A stretch of 64,000 nt of DNA from Aurantibacillus circumpalustris (GCF_029625215.1 NZ_CP121197.1:2666001-2730000), one strand, 5' to 3'; shown: positions 1 through 9,803, counted from the stretch's first letter. Notes: generated by a model from the letters alone, not told the origin. Numbers and translations: made by a program.

Positions 1-357
<357 letters not shown>

Positions 358-3300
358 TTAATCCATCGTAATATCTAACGCCAGACCTCTTAATTCATGC
401 AACAATACGTTGAATGACTCAGGAATACCTGGAGTAGGGATGTTTTCACCTTTTACAATTGCTTCGTAAGCTTTTGCACGACCGGTAACATCATCCGACT
501 TAACAGTTAATAATTCTTGTAACACATTTGCTGCACCGTATGCTTCGAGTGCCCAAACTTCCATCTCACCAAAACGCTGACCACCAAATTGAGCTTTACC
601 ACCCAAAGGTTGTTGTGTAATTAATGAATATGGTCCGATTGAACGAGCGTGCATCTTATCATCCACCATGTGACCTAATTTCAACATGTAAATGATACCT
701 ACCGTTGCAGGTTGGTCAAAGCGCTCACCAGTTCCACCGTCATACAAGTAGGTACGACCGAATTGAGGTAAGCCAGCTTTTTTAGTGTATTCGTCAATTT
801 GTTCAACAGTTGCACCGTCAAAAATTGGAGTTGAGAATTTCATATTCAATTTCTCACCAGCCCAAGCTAACACAGTTTCGTAAATCTGTCCAAGGTTCAT
901 ACGCGAAGGTACACCTAGTGGATTTAACACGATGTCAACAGGAGTTCCGTCTTCTAAGAATGGCATGTCTTCTTCTTTCACGATACGAGCAACAATACCC
1001 TTGTTACCGTGACGTCCAGCCATCTTATCACCAACTTTTAATTTACGTTTTTGTGCAATGTAAACTTTTGCTAACTGAACAATTCCATTTGGTAACTCGT
1101 CACCAACAGTAATCTGGAATTTCTCACGTTTGTATTTTCCTAAATAATCGTTGAATTGGATTAAGAAGTTATGTAACAAACGCTCAATTTGTTCGTTTTT
1201 ATCTTTGTCAGTAGTCCAATTGCTTGGATTTACTTCGCTGTAATCGATACGCTCTAATAATTTTTGAGTGAACTTAGTACCGCGTGGTACAACTTCTTCT
1301 CCTAAAATATTAGTAACACCTTGTGAAGTACGACCGTTAACCAGAACAAATAATTTGTCAACTAATTTTAATTTTAAGTTGTAATTATTTTTTTCGTGAT
1401 CCGAATCTAACTTTTCTACTAAAGGTTTTTCTTCAGCTTTAGCTTTTTTATCTTTAATTACACGTGAGAATAATTTTTTATCAACGATAACACCTTTGAT
1501 AGATGGAGATACACGTAAAGACGCATCTTTCACATCACCAGCTTTGTCACCAAAGATTGCACGTAATAATTTTTCTTCCGGTGAAGGATCAGTTTCTCCT
1601 TTAGGAGTAATTTTTCCAATTAAGATATCACCTTCTTTTACTTCAGCACCAATACGAATAATACCTTTTTCGTCAAGGTCTTTAGTAGCATCTTCACTTA
1701 CGTTAGGAATATCTGGAGTTAACTCTTCCATTCCACGTTTTGTGTCACGTACTTCTAAAGTATACTCATCGATGTGAATCGAAGTAAAGATATCTTCACG
1801 AACAATTTTTTCATTGATAACGATAGCATCCTCAAAGTTGTAACCTTTCCATGGCATGAAAGCCACTTTTAAGTTACGACCTAAAGCTAATTCACCGTCT
1901 TGAGTTGCATAACCTTCGCAAAGAACTTGTCCTCTTGAAACTTTATCACCTTTCTTAACGATTGGTTTTAAGTTGATACAAGTGCTTTGATTGGTTTTTT
2001 GAAACTTGGTTAATTTGTATGTTTTTACATCGCCTTCGAAGCTGATTAATTTCTCTTCGTCGTTGCGGTTGTAACGGATAGTGATAGATTGAGCATCTAC
2101 GTACTCAACAATTCCTTCACCTTCAGCGTTAATTAATACACGGCTATCTTCAGCAACACGTGCTTCAATACCAGTACCAACGATAGGAGCTTGTGGACGC
2201 AATAAAGGTACCGCTTGACGTTGCATGTTCGAACCCATTAAGGCACGGTTAGCATCATCATGCTCTAAGAAAGGAATTAAAGAAGCTGCAATCGAAGCAA
2301 TTTGATTCGGAGCAATGTCCATCAAATGCACTGCATTCGGCTCAAGAATAGGGAAGTCACCTTCGTAACGTGCTGTTACTTTTTTAGTAGTGATGTTTCC
2401 TTTATCATCTAAATCAACGTTAGCTTGCGCAATGTTTTTTAGATCTTCTTCTTCTGCAGTTAAATAAATAATAGGTTTGTTAGAGTCCAATTTACCGTTT
2501 GTAACCGTACGGTATGGAGTTTCAATAAATCCTAATTTATTCACTTTTGCATAAACACAAAGAGAAGAAATTAAACCAATATTTGGTCCCTCTGGAGTTT
2601 CGATTGTACAAAGACGACCATAGTGAGTATAGTGAACGTCACGCACCTCAAAACCTGCACGCTCACGAGATAAACCCCCTGGCCCTAGTGCCGAAAGACG
2701 ACGCTTGTGCGTAATCTCCGATAAAGGATTGGTTTGATCCATGAACTGTGATAATTGATTGGTTCCGAAGAACGAATTAATTACAGAGCTTAATGTTTTT
2801 GCGTTAATTAAGTCAGTTGGAGTGAACACCTCGTTATCACGTACATTCATACGTTCACGAATAGTACGCGCCATACGGGCTAAACCTACACCAAATTGAG
2901 AGAATAATTGCTCACCAACAGTACGTACACGACGGTTAGACAAGTGATCGATATCATCTACATCTGTTTTTGAGTTAATTAACTCAATAAGATACTTAAT
3001 GATTAAGATCATGTCTTCTTTAGTCAATACACGAATTTCAGGAGGAATGTTTAATCCCAACTTCTTGTTAATTCTATAACGACCAACTTCACCTAAATCG
3101 TAACGTTTATCAGAGAAAAATAATTTATCAATTACGCCACGAGCAGTTTCCTCATCAGGTGGTTCTGCGTTACGTAATAAACGGTAAATAAATTCAATTG
3201 CTTCTTTTTCAGAGTTGGTTGAATCTTTTTGTAAAGTGTTATAGATGATTGCGAAATCAGCAGTATTTACATCTTGTTTGTGAAGAATGATGGATTTAAC

Positions 3301-4170
3301 ACCAGCATCTGCAATGATATCAATATGCTCATCTTCTAAAATGGTTTCACGGTCTAAAATAACTTCGTTACGTTCGATAGAAACTACCTCTCCGGTATCT
3401 TCATCAACGAAATCTTCTAACCAGGTTTTAAGAACACGGGCAGCTAATCTACGACCAACTTCACGTTTTAAACCTGCTTTGCTAACTTTTACTTCGTCAG
3501 CTAAACCAAAAATTTCTAAAATTTGTTTATCACTTTCAAAACCGATAGCGCGCAATAAAGTAGTAACAGGTAATTTTTTCTTACGATCGATGTAAGCGTA
3601 CATTACATTGTTAATATCTGTTGCAAATTCTATCCAGCTTCCTTTGAAAGGAATAACGCGGGCGCTGTATAATTTGGTACCGTTCGCATGGCGACTTTGA
3701 CCAAAGAATACACCAGGAGAACGGTGTAATTGAGAAACAATTACACGCTCAGCTCCATTTATAATAAATGAACCTTTAGGCGTCATGTATGGGATTGTAC
3801 CCAAATACACGTCCTGCATAATCGGCTCAAAATCTTCGTGTTCAGGATCTGTACAATAAAGGTACAATTTAGCCTTTAATGGAACAGAGTAGGTGAGTCC
3901 ACGTTCAATACACTCATCAAGAGCATAGCGAGGCGGATCGATATAATAATCCTTAAATTCTAATACGAAGTTGTTACGTGCATCAGAAATAGGAAAGTTT
4001 TCGGCAAACACGCGGAATAACCCTTCTTTTTTACGGTTTTCCGGCGTTGTTTCTAACTGGAAAAAATCCTGAAAGGATTTCACCTGAATATCTAAGAAAT
4101 CCGGATATTCGATCGGAAATTTATTCGACGAGAAATTAACTCGTTTTTGAATTTTTGTACTTGCAGCCAA
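358..4170 (-). CDS. rpoB: RNA polymerase beta subunit
   Basis: The 1270-residue beta subunit has the usual Bacteroidota length and forms the catalytic core of RNA polymerase with RpoC. The rifampicin-binding cluster lies around residues 465-500 and reads [20 protein letters not shown] then LSALGPGG. The Asp, His and Ser positions where resistance changes are common all have the susceptible residue. Further conserved blocks are [21 protein letters not shown] near the C-terminus, and the terminal [18 protein letters not shown] that contacts beta'. It starts at ATG 4170, about 120 bases after rplL, with a hairpin in the gap. rpoC follows. No truncation or frameshift is seen. Confidence 0.99.
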   Translation of the reverse strand: MAASTKIQKRVNFSSNKFPIEYPDFLDIQVKSFQDFFQLETTPENRKKEGLFRVFAENFPISDARNNFVLEFKDYYIDPPRYALDECIERGLTYSVPLKAKLYLYCTDPEHEDFEPIMQDVYLGTIPYMTPKGSFIINGAERVIVSQLHRSPGVFFGQSRHANGTKLYSARVIPFKGSWIEFATDINNVMYAYIDRKKKLPVTTLLRAIGFESDKQILEIFGLADEVKVSKAGLKREVGRRLAARVLKTWLEDFVDEDTGEVVSIERNEVILDRETILEDEHIDIIADAGVKSIILHKQDVNTADFAIIYNTLQKDSTNSEKEAIEFIYRLLRNAEPPDEETARGVIDKLFFSDKRYDLGEVGRYRINKKLGLNIPPEIRVLTKEDMILIIKYLIELINSKTDVDDIDHLSNRRVRTVGEQLFSQFGVGLARMARTIRERMNVRDNEVFTPTDLINAKTLSSVINSFFGTNQLSQFMDQTNPLSEITHKRRLSALGPGGLSRERAGFEVRDVHYTHYGRLCTIETPEGPNIGLISSLCVYAKVNKLGFIETPYRTVTNGKLDSNKPIIYLTAEEEDLKNIAQANVDLDDKGNITTKKVTARYEGDFPILEPNAVHLMDIAPNQIASIAASLIPFLEHDDANRALMGSNMQRQAVPLLRPQAPIVGTGIEARVAEDSRVLINAEGEGIVEYVDAQSITIRYNRNDEEKLISFEGDVKTYKLTKFQKTNQSTCINLKPIVKKGDKVSRGQVLCEGYATQDGELALGRNLKVAFMPWKGYNFEDAIVINEKIVREDIFTSIHIDEYTLEVRDTKRGMEELTPDIPNVSEDATKDLDEKGIIRIGAEVKEGDILIGKITPKGETDPSPEEKLLRAIFGDKAGDVKDASLRVSPSIKGVIVDKKLFSRVIKDKKAKAEEKPLVEKLDSDHEKNNYNLKLKLVDKLFVLVNGRTSQGVTNILGEEVVPRGTKFTQKLLERIDYSEVNPSNWTTDKDKNEQIERLLHNFLIQFNDYLGKYKREKFQITVGDELPNGIVQLAKVYIAQKRKLKVGDKMAGRHGNKGIVARIVKEEDMPFLEDGTPVDIVLNPLGVPSRMNLGQIYETVLAWAGEKLNMKFSTPIFDGATVEQIDEYTKKAGLPQFGRTYLYDGGTGERFDQPATVGIIYMLKLGHMVDDKMHARSIGPYSLITQQPLGGKAQFGGQRFGEMEVWALEAYGAANVLQELLTVKSDDVTGRAKAYEAIVKGENIPTPGIPESFNVLLHELRGLALDITMD

Positions 4171-4241
4171 TGTTATTTAGATATTAAATTATTACAATTT
4201 TGACTTTTTCAAAGCTCTCTGTTTTCTATGACAAAAAACAG

Positions 4242-4275
4242 GAAAATGACCCCGCGTTTAAACAGGATCATTTTC
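4242..4275 (-). terminator. Attenuator-like hairpin between rplL and rpoB
   Basis: In the minus-strand transcript, GAAAATGA (4268-4275) can pair with TCATTTTC (4242-4249) around a GC-rich loop, and the stem is followed downstream by a run of T (about 4232-4238). It lies 18 bases after the rplL stop and about 70 bases before rpoB. In other bacteria a partial terminator in this spacer keeps RNA polymerase subunits below ribosomal protein L7/L12. I infer the same role here. Strength cannot be judged by eye. Confidence 0.5.
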
Positions 4276-4292
4276 TAGTAATAGATGCAGAA

Positions 4293-4664
4293 TTACTTAA
4301 TTTCTGCTTTGGCACCAGCTTCTTCTAAAGCTTTTTTAATTGCTTCAGCTTCTTCTTTACCAACACCTTCTTTTACAGCTTTAGGAGCTCCGTCAACTAA
4401 GTCTTTAGCTTCTTTTAAGCCTAAACCAGTTAAGTCTTTTACAACTTTAACAACTCCTAATTTAGCTCCACCAGCTTCTAATAACATAACATCAAAAGAT
4501 GTTTTTACAGCAGCAGCTTCTCCAGCACCTGCACCACCACCAACGGCTACGGCAACAGCAGCTGGCTCAATACCATGCTCATCTTTTAATACTTTTGCTA
4601 ATTCTTGAACTTCTTTTACTGTTAAGCTAACTAATGTGTCAGCTAATGATTTAATATCTGCCAT
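4293..4664 (-). CDS. rplL: 50S ribosomal protein L7/L12
   Basis: This 123-residue stalk protein recruits translation factors to the large ribosomal subunit. The N-terminal dimerisation helix (residues 1-33, containing [20 protein letters not shown]) leads into an Ala/Gly-rich hinge ([16 protein letters not shown], about residues 36-52). The globular domain follows, with [31 protein letters not shown] and the terminal [10 protein letters not shown]. Length and order match the family. It follows rplJ, the gene for its anchor L10, after a spacer of 147 bases. That spacer contains a short hairpin at 4681-4705 (GCTGAAA with TTTCAGC). An attenuator-like hairpin follows the gene. Confidence 0.99.
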   Translation of the reverse strand: MADIKSLADTLVSLTVKEVQELAKVLKDEHGIEPAAVAVAVGGGAGAGEAAAVKTSFDVMLLEAGGAKLGVVKVVKDLTGLGLKEAKDLVDGAPKAVKEGVGKEEAEAIKKALEEAGAKAEIK

Positions 4665-4811
4665 TTTATTTTTTATTTGTGCTGAAAGATTTTAATTTTT
4701 TCAGCGTTGTTAATTTATTTATTTACTTGTTTTTTTTTCGGACTATTTTATCAATCCGCCAGATTGTTTTTCTTGTAATGAAGCGAGTTGTACTCTGCTT
4801 CATCTAACAGT

Positions 4812-5309
4812 TTATGCAGCTTCTTCGCTACCGCCTTTGTTTTCCAAAGCACCCATAACGCGTTGAATTGGAGATTGTAATAATGCAATCACTTCACCAA
4901 TTAATTCGTTTTTAGATTTTAATCCTACTAAGGCATCCAATTGCTCATCGCCAATGAAGATCATATCTTCAACGTAAGCAGCTCTTAAAGCTGGTTTTTT
5001 ACCACCTTTACGGAATTCTTTCATAATTTTCGCAGGCACATTAGATGTATCTGTAAAAATTAAAGCAGTTTCGCCTTTTAAAGCTGGAATTAACTCTGCT
5101 AATTTACTGTCGTTTGCTCTTTCAATTGCTTTTTTAAGCAAAGTGTTCTTAATAACTTGTACCGATACTTTTTTCTCGAAACATTGTTTACGGAACGCAT
5201 TTACTTTTTCAACTGTTAAAGTAGAACAATCTGCTAAATAGATTTTGTTGTTGGCATTTAATTTCTCTACCAACTCCTCTATTACCTGTGTTTTTTCGGT
5301 TTTATTCAT
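4812..5309 (-). CDS. rplJ: 50S ribosomal protein L10
   Basis: At 165 residues this is the base of the ribosomal stalk, binding 23S rRNA and carrying L7/L12 dimers on its C-terminal helix. The start MNKTEKTQVIEELVEKL and the segment ADCSTLTVEKVNAFRKQ are typical of L10. ATG 5309 lies only 14 bases after the rplA stop. That leaves no room for the long L10-binding leader known upstream of rplJ in E. coli, so any autoregulatory site must lie inside rplA or elsewhere. The minus-strand neighbours are rplA upstream and rplL downstream. Confidence 0.97.
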   Translation of the reverse strand: MNKTEKTQVIEELVEKLNANNKIYLADCSTLTVEKVNAFRKQCFEKKVSVQVIKNTLLKKAIERANDSKLAELIPALKGETALIFTDTSNVPAKIMKEFRKGGKKPALRAAYVEDMIFIGDEQLDALVGLKSKNELIGEVIALLQSPIQRVMGALENKGGSEEAA

Positions 5310-5323
5310 TTTTTAGCAGTTTT

Positions 5324-6016
5324 TTAAGAGAATAATTTAGGATCTACAGTTACACCAGGACTCATTGTGCTACTCAAAGTAATTGATTTCACATAAGTTC
5401 CTTTAGCGCTCGACGGCTTTAATTTTAAAACAGTTTGTAACAGTTCATTCGCGTTCTCAGTTAATTTGGCCGCATCAAACGACGCTTTACCAACACCTGC
5501 ATGAATAATTCCTGCTTTATCTACTTTAAAATCAATTTTACCACCTTTTGAATCTGTTACCGCTTTACCAATGTCCATGGTTACAGTTCCTGTTTTAGGG
5601 TTTGGCATTAAACCACGAGGGCCTAACACACGTCCTAATGCACCAACTTTTCCCATAACAGAAGGCATAGTGATGATAACATCAACATCTGTCCATCCAC
5701 CTTTGATTTTTTCAATGTATTCGTCTAATCCAACGAAATCCGCGCCAGCTGCTCTTGCTTCTGCTTCCTTATCAGGAGTTACAATAGCCAAAACACGCAT
5801 GGTTTTACCTGTACCGTGAGGTAAGGTAACAGTACCGCGTACCATTTGATTAGCTTTACGAGGGTCAACTCCTAAACGGATCGCAAGATCCACAGAAGCG
5901 TCGAATTTTGTAGAGGTAATGTCCTTTACAATTTTAGCCGCTTCAGCTACGGAGTAAGACTTACTAGCGTCGAATTTCGCGTTAGCAGCCTTTCTTTTTT
6001 TAGTCAACGTTGCCAT
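5324..6016 (-). CDS. rplA: 50S ribosomal protein L1
   Basis: L1 forms the mobile L1 stalk near the E site and in many bacteria represses its own operon. The 230-residue sequence has the expected length. It shows the family signature [20 protein letters not shown] at about residues 122-141 and the C-terminal block [18 protein letters not shown]. The start [16 protein letters not shown] is standard. It lies between rplK, 33 bases upstream, and rplJ, 14 bases downstream, so the three are translated from one message. No anomalies were seen. Confidence 0.98.
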   Translation of the reverse strand: MATLTKKRKAANAKFDASKSYSVAEAAKIVKDITSTKFDASVDLAIRLGVDPRKANQMVRGTVTLPHGTGKTMRVLAIVTPDKEAEARAAGADFVGLDEYIEKIKGGWTDVDVIITMPSVMGKVGALGRVLGPRGLMPNPKTGTVTMDIGKAVTDSKGGKIDFKVDKAGIIHAGVGKASFDAAKLTENANELLQTVLKLKPSSAKGTYVKSITLSSTMSPGVTVDPKLFS

Positions 6017-6049
6017 TTCTTAAGCTTGTTTTTAATAATTAATAATTGA

Positions 6050-6487
6050 TTAATACGGTTTTTCACCGCTAACAGTAACACCCATACTACGAGCCGTACC
6101 TACAACCATGTTCATTGCAGATTCAATTGTAAAACAGTTCATGTCTACAATTTTATCTTCAGCAATTTTACGAACCTGATCCCATGTTAGGGCACCTACT
6201 TTTTTACGGTTACTGGTTGGCGAGCCTGCTTTAATTTTAGTCACCTCTAATATTTGTATTGCAACAGGTGGACGTTTGATTACGAAATCGAACGACTTAT
6301 CAGTGTAAACATTAATGATAACCGGTAATACTTTACCAGCTTGTTCTTGAGTTCTAGCATTAAATTGCTTACAGAACTCCATAATGTTAACACCTTTGGC
6401 ACCCAATGCAGGACCAATAGGAGGCGAGGGGTTAGCAGCTCCACCTTTGATTTGCAATTTTACAATTGCCGATAACTCTTTTGCCAT
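6050..6487 (-). CDS. rplK: 50S ribosomal protein L11
   Basis: L11 (145 residues) binds the GTPase-associated centre of 23S rRNA and is needed for the stringent response. The N-terminal domain shows [39 protein letters not shown]. The RNA-binding C-terminal domain ends in [15 protein letters not shown], the family signature. ATG 6487 follows about 200 bases after nusG, the longest protein-gene spacer within the operon. That spacer is where an L1-responsive leader would be expected, but I could not recognise an L1-binding fold in it. Confidence 0.98.
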   Translation of the reverse strand: MAKELSAIVKLQIKGGAANPSPPIGPALGAKGVNIMEFCKQFNARTQEQAGKVLPVIINVYTDKSFDFVIKRPPVAIQILEVTKIKAGSPTSNRKKVGALTWDQVRKIAEDKIVDMNCFTIESAMNMVVGTARSMGVTVSGEKPY

Positions 6488-6688
6488 TTTTTATTTGTTT
6501 TTTTGTTTTATGATAACCTTTCGTTTTAGAAGCAATTTACTTTGAGTTGGAAGCAGCAAAGCGCTCATTTCATTCTAAAACTAATTAACCATCAATTCGT
6601 TTATATATTTAGTCTAAAGTCGCTGGTCTTATAGTCGTTAGTCAGTATTGACTTGGGACTAGAGACTTTCGACTCGACTCTATTTTTT
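6488..6688. repeat. nusG-rplK spacer with repeated GACTTTAGACT-like phrases
   Basis: On the minus strand the part from about 6600 to 6680 reads as variations of one phrase: AGTCGAAAGTCTCTAGTCC, AAGTCAATACTGACTAACGAC, GACTTTAGACTAA. The rest is AT-rich with no ORF. The spacer sits just upstream of rplK, so it is part of the mRNA leader seen by the L11-L1 genes. Whether the phrase has a function is unknown. It resembles other phrase-built spacers in this window in style, not in sequence. Confidence 0.45.
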
Positions 6689-7255
6689 CTATTCTAATTC
6701 AACCTCTCCAAAGTTAAGCTCAACAGGTGTTTTACGTCCGAAGATCTTAACCGTAACTTTAATTTTACGTTTATCGTCCATTACTTCTTCAATTACACCA
6801 TTAAAGCCATTGAATGGTCCGTTAATTACTTTAACAGATTCTCCAACAGTATAATTTGTTGAAACAGTTCCTTCACTTTCAACTAATTCATCAACCTTAC
6901 CTAAAATACGGTTAACTTCACTAATACGCATTGGAACAGCATTACCGCCTTTAGTTTCACCTAAAAAGCCAATAACACCAGTTATATTTTTAATTACGTG
7001 AGGTACTTCACCAGCTAAAACAGCTTCGATTAACACATAACCTGGATAAAACGAACGCTCTTTTGTTGTTTTCTTTCCGTTACGAATCTGGATAACCTTT
7101 TCTGTTGGAATTAAAACTTGTGAAACATAATCGTTTAATTTTAAACGAGAAATTTCCACCTCAATATATTGTTTTACCTTTTTTTCCTGCCCGCTAATAG
7201 CACGTACAACGTACCATTTTTTCTGCGACAGGTCGGTTTTAACTACATCAGCCAT
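6689..7255 (-). CDS. nusG: Transcription termination/antitermination factor NusG
   Basis: NusG (188 residues) binds the RNA polymerase clamp, modulates pausing and Rho termination, and couples to ribosomal S10. The N-terminal NGN domain begins KKWYVVRAISGQEKKVKQYI and includes RSFYPGYVLIEAVL around residues 65-80. The C-terminal KOW domain shows GESVKVINGPFNGFNGVIEE at about residues 133-152. Length is normal. It follows secE by 28 bases and precedes rplK, the near-universal secE-nusG-rplK order. Confidence 0.98.
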   Translation of the reverse strand: MADVVKTDLSQKKWYVVRAISGQEKKVKQYIEVEISRLKLNDYVSQVLIPTEKVIQIRNGKKTTKERSFYPGYVLIEAVLAGEVPHVIKNITGVIGFLGETKGGNAVPMRISEVNRILGKVDELVESEGTVSTNYTVGESVKVINGPFNGFNGVIEEVMDDKRKIKVTVKIFGRKTPVELNFGEVELE

Positions 7256-7283
7256 TTACTTATTAATTTTTTTATTAATACAA

Positions 7284-7478
7284 TTATTTAATAATATCGT
7301 AGGCTTGGTTCATTAATATTTCAAAAACCTTATCCATTCCAAAAACAACCAAAGCAATAATAATAGAAGAAATCATTACCACAATTGCACTGCTTTGCAA
7401 CTCAGGCCATGTTGGCCAGCTTACTTTGTTTACTAATTCGTTTTTCGTTTCTGAAATATAAGTCCCTATTTTGCTCAT
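7284..7478 (-). CDS. secE: Preprotein translocase subunit SecE
   Basis: This is a short 64-residue single-span SecE. An amphipathic N-terminal part carries the conserved ELVNKVSWPTWPELQSS, followed by one membrane segment rich in Ile and Val (SAIVVMISSIIIALVVFGMD). SecE clamps SecY in the inner-membrane translocon. The single-span form is the usual one outside the enteric bacteria. It lies between tRNA-Trp and nusG in the operon. Confidence 0.96.
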   Translation of the reverse strand: MSKIGTYISETKNELVNKVSWPTWPELQSSAIVVMISSIIIALVVFGMDKVFEILMNQAYDIIK

Positions 7479-7550
7479 GTTTTTCTAAGTTTATAGTTTA
7501 AAGTTGATAGTTAATGGTCGCTATAAACTATCGACTATTAGCTTCTCTAC

Positions 7551-7624
7551 TGGCACGGGTGGAGAGATTCGAACTCCCATCAACGGTTTTGGAGACCGGT
7601 ATGCTACCATTGCACCACACCCGT
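7551..7624 (-). tRNA. tRNA-Trp (CCA anticodon)
   Basis: The minus strand folds into a full cloverleaf. The acceptor ACGGGTG pairs with CACCCGT, the D-arm contains TGCAATGGTAGCA, the anticodon loop CTCCAAA gives anticodon CCA, and the T-arm contains GGGAGTTCGAATCTCTC. The discriminator is G. Bases 7551-7553 encode the terminal CCA, which the other four tRNA genes in this operon lack. It sits between tuf and secE, as in many bacteria. Confidence 0.96.
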
Positions 7625-7702
7625 TTTTTAAAGTGAAGAAATCAATGATTTACTTCGCTTTTTTTGTGCTTTATTAACACTTTTAGAGGCCTGACTAAAA
7701 AT

Positions 7703-7739
7703 GGCAAAATGGCTACCCCGTTAAGGGAGCCATTTTGCC
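7703..7739 (-). terminator. Strong hairpin downstream of tuf
   Basis: GGCAAAATGGCT (7703-7714) and AGCCATTTTGCC (7728-7739) form a perfect 12-bp stem with a 13-base loop, 19 bases after the tuf stop. On the minus strand it is followed by ATTTTTAGTC, only a short T run. It could be a partial terminator that lowers readthrough into tRNA-Trp and secE, or a processing site that frees the tRNA. Confidence 0.6.
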
Positions 7740-7757
7740 TATATTTATGACTATGGC

Positions 7758-8945
7758 TTAGTCTAAAATTTCAGTTACTTGACCAGCTCCTACAGTACGG
7801 CCACCTTCACGAATCGCGAAACGTAAACCTTTATCCATAGCAATTGGGTTAATTAAATTAACAGTAATTGTTACGTTATCACCAGGAAGAACCATTTCAC
7901 GTCCTGCTTCTAACTCGATTTCTCCAGTTACGTCAGTTGTACGGAAATAGAACTGTGGACGATATTTGTTTTGGAATGGAGTATGACGTCCACCTTCTTC
8001 TTTTTTCAAGATATACACCTCAGCTTTAAATTTAGCGTGTGGTTTAACAGTACCTGGCTTAATAATAACCATACCACGTTTGATGTCTTTTTTCTCAACA
8101 CCACGTAATAATAAACCTACGTTATCTCCAGCCTCACCGTAATCTAAAATTTTACGGAACATCTCAACACCTGTTACAGTAGAATTTAATTTTTCAGCAC
8201 CCATACCAATGATCTCAACTGGATCAGCAGAGTTGATAACACCAGTCTCGATACGACCAGTAGCAACAGTACCACGACCAGTGATCGTGAACACGTCTTC
8301 AACCGGCATTAAAAATGGCTTATCTTTTTCACGTGGAGGAATTGGAATGTAAGTATCTACAGCTTCCATTAATTCCATGATTTTATCAACCCATTTAGGA
8401 TCGTTGTTTAATCCACCTAAAGCAGAACCACGGATAATAGGTGTGTTATCACCATCAAACTTGTAGAAAGTTAATAATTCACGAATTTCCATTTCAACCA
8501 AGTCTAATAACTCAGCATCTTCAACCATGTCAACTTTATTCATAAACACAACTAATTTAGGCACACCAACCTGGCGAGCTAAAAGGATATGTTCACGAGT
8601 CTGCGGCATTGGTCCATCAGTAGAAGCAACTACTAAAATTGCACCGTCCATTTGAGCAGCACCTGTAACCATGTTTTTTACATAATCGGCGTGACCTGGA
8701 CAGTCAACGTGAGCGTAGTGACGGTTAGCTGTAGCGTACTCAACGTGAGATGTGTTAATTGTAATACCACGTTCTTTTTCTTCAGGAGCGTTATCAATTG
8801 AAGAGAAATCACGGATTTCACATAAGCCTTTAGAAGCTAATACTGTTGTAATAGCAGCGGTTAAAGTAGTTTTACCGTGATCTACGTGACCAATAGTTCC
8901 AATGTTTACGTGTGGTTTGGAACGGTCGAATTTTTCTTTTGCCAT
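7758..8945 (-). CDS. tuf: Elongation factor Tu
   Basis: EF-Tu (395 residues) delivers aminoacyl-tRNA to the ribosome. G1 is GHVDHGKTT near residue 19. G3 is [12 protein letters not shown] around residue 80. G4 is NKVD at about residue 135. Domain II contains [12 protein letters not shown], and the C-terminus ends [14 protein letters not shown]. Length is normal. It lies between the four-tRNA cluster and tRNA-Trp/secE, the same order as E. coli thrU-tyrU-glyT-thrT-tufB. No second copy is in the window. Confidence 0.99.
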   Translation of the reverse strand: MAKEKFDRSKPHVNIGTIGHVDHGKTTLTAAITTVLASKGLCEIRDFSSIDNAPEEKERGITINTSHVEYATANRHYAHVDCPGHADYVKNMVTGAAQMDGAILVVASTDGPMPQTREHILLARQVGVPKLVVFMNKVDMVEDAELLDLVEMEIRELLTFYKFDGDNTPIIRGSALGGLNNDPKWVDKIMELMEAVDTYIPIPPREKDKPFLMPVEDVFTITGRGTVATGRIETGVINSADPVEIIGMGAEKLNSTVTGVEMFRKILDYGEAGDNVGLLLRGVEKKDIKRGMVIIKPGTVKPHAKFKAEVYILKKEEGGRHTPFQNKYRPQFYFRTTDVTGEIELEAGREMVLPGDNVTITVNLINPIAMDKGLRFAIREGGRTVGAGQVTEILD

Positions 8946-9000
8946 AGTTGTTATTTTTACTTTTGTTGTTTATATTTTATTTTAAATTAGTTTTTAAGTC

Positions 9001-9048
9001 TAATTGAGCTGTTGAGCAGTCCCGATAGCTATCGGGAGAGCTGCCGAC
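9001..9048 (-). repeat. Broken partial copy of the tRNA-Thr 3' end with an inserted palindrome
   Basis: Bases 9001-9019 are identical to 9084-9102, the acceptor and T-arm end of the intact tRNA-Thr plus its trailer. CTGCCGAC at 9041-9048 also matches the tRNA at 9110-9117. Between these matches the T-loop is replaced by 21 bases that include TCCCGATAGCTATCGGGA (9020-9037), a perfect 18-bp palindrome. It is a remnant rather than a working gene. See the finding on its origin. Confidence 0.7.
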
Positions 9049-9089
9049 TTCCCTATTGAGCACCCTGTCAATGCTCAACATCTTAATTG

Positions 9090-9161
9090 AGCTGTTGAGC
9101 AGGATTGAACTGCCGACCTCCTCCTTACCAAGGAGGTGCTCTACCACTGAGCTACAACAGC
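9090..9161 (-). tRNA. tRNA-Thr (GGT anticodon)
   Basis: The acceptor GCTGTTG pairs with CAACAGC. The D-arm contains TAGCTCAGTGGTAGAGC. The anticodon stem CCTCC/GGAGG closes the loop TTGGTAA, giving anticodon GGT. The T-arm contains GCAGTTCAATCCTGC. The discriminator is T and no CCA is encoded. It is the last of four clustered tRNA genes, directly upstream of tuf. Confidence 0.96.
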
Positions 9162-9235
9162 TTATACTCTGTTCGCTTAGAGTTAAAGCTGCTCAAATCT
9201 TCAATATTTTAAAGAACAATCGTCCTCACATGCCA

Positions 9236-9258
9236 AAAGTCCCGCTTTTTGGGACTTT
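9236..9258 (-). terminator. Hairpin between tRNA-Gly and tRNA-Thr(GGT)
   Basis: AAAGTCCC (9236-9243) pairs with GGGACTTT (9251-9258) around a 7-base loop. On the minus strand the stem is followed by only one further T before GGC. The spacer 9162-9457 is unusually long for a tRNA cluster, so this may be a processing stem or weak terminator. No ORF is convincing in this stretch. Confidence 0.35.
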
Positions 9259-9404
9259 CAAAAATTCTTGAAACTGATACCAGTTTCTCGTCTCTTTGTC
9301 ACCTCTTTTCCTAACAAAACCAGGAAGGCGTATTTTCCAACTTCACTTTTCTTAACCTTTTTAATTAAAAAGACCGAAAGTTTTTTTGAGTCTAAGAAGG
9401 GTCT

Positions 9405-9422
9405 TCCCGATATTCATCGGGA
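9405..9422. repeat. Small palindromic repeat TCCCGAT-ATCGGGA
   Basis: TCCCGAT (9405-9411) and ATCGGGA (9416-9422) form a 7-bp hairpin with a 4-base loop. The arms match the outer part of the 18-bp palindrome at 9020-9037, which suggests one dispersed family of short palindromes. It lies in the trailer of tRNA-Gly. Just beside it is GAGCGGTCTATTT (9441-9453), a 13-mer that recurs in the repeat-rich spacer near 37538. Confidence 0.5.
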
Positions 9423-9457
9423 TAAACTTTTCGACCCGTCGAGCGGTCTATTTTTTG

Positions 9458-9530
9458 AGCGAAAGACGGGTCTCGAACCCGCAACCTCCAGCTTGGAAGG
9501 CTGGAGCTCTACCAATTGAGCTACTTTCGC
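9458..9530 (-). tRNA. tRNA-Gly (TCC anticodon)
   Basis: The acceptor GCGAAAG pairs with CTTTCGC. The D-arm contains TAGCTCAATTGGTAGAGC. The stem CCAGC/GCTGG encloses the loop CTTCCAA, giving anticodon TCC. The T-arm contains GCGGGTTCGAGACCCGT. The discriminator is T, as usual for Gly, and no CCA is encoded. It follows tRNA-Tyr in the cluster. Confidence 0.95.
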
Positions 9531-9561
9531 TTTTTTTAACCTCATAACCAAAGTTACTCAG

Positions 9562-9642
9562 TGGGGACAGGAGGATTCGAACCTCCGAAGTCGAAACAAC
9601 AGATTTACAGTCTGTCCCATTTGGCCACTCTGGTATATCCCC
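9562..9642 (-). tRNA. tRNA-Tyr (GTA anticodon)
   Basis: This is a class II tRNA of 81 bases. The acceptor GGGGATA pairs with TGTCCCC, with one G-T pair. The anticodon stem ACAGA/TCTGT encloses CTGTAAA, giving anticodon GTA. A long variable arm is followed by the T-arm GGAGGTTCGAATCCTCC. The discriminator is A and no CCA is encoded. It lies 16 bases downstream of tRNA-Thr(TGT). Confidence 0.95.
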
Positions 9643-9658
9643 GTTCAAAAAAAAACAG

Positions 9659-9731
9659 AGCCGAAGAAGGGACTCGAACCCCCGACCTACTGATTACAAA
9701 TCAGTGGCTCTACCAGCTGAGCTACTTCGGC
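9659..9731 (-). tRNA. tRNA-Thr (TGT anticodon)
   Basis: The acceptor GCCGAAG pairs with CTTCGGC. The D-arm contains TAGCTCAGCTGGTAGAGC. The stem ACTGA/TCAGT encloses TTTGTAA, giving anticodon TGT. The T-arm contains GGGGGTTCGAGTCCCTT. The discriminator is T and no CCA is encoded. It is the first gene of the operon, about 40 bases after the promoter. Confidence 0.95.
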
Positions 9732-9772
9732 TTTTTTAGTATTTTAAAGAACTACCCCTCAAAATGGGATTG

Positions 9773-9803
9773 CAAATGTACACAAACTTTTTATCTCCGC
9801 AAA
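9773..9803 (-). promoter_or_regulatory. Main promoter of the tRNA-tuf-secE-nusG-rpl-rpo operon
   Basis: On the minus strand TTTG (9800-9803) is followed after exactly 19 bases by TACATTTG (9773-9780). This fits the Bacteroidota sigma-ABfr consensus, TTTG then TAnnTTTG. Transcription should start near 9766, about 35 bases before tRNA-Thr(TGT). It is the best promoter match I found in the window, as expected for an operon of translation and transcription genes. Confidence 0.8.

Noticed and set aside
6488-6688. L1-binding leader or L10 leader RNA
   Set aside because: The position before rplK is right, but I could not see the expected loop structure, and rplA-rplJ has only 14 bases between genes.
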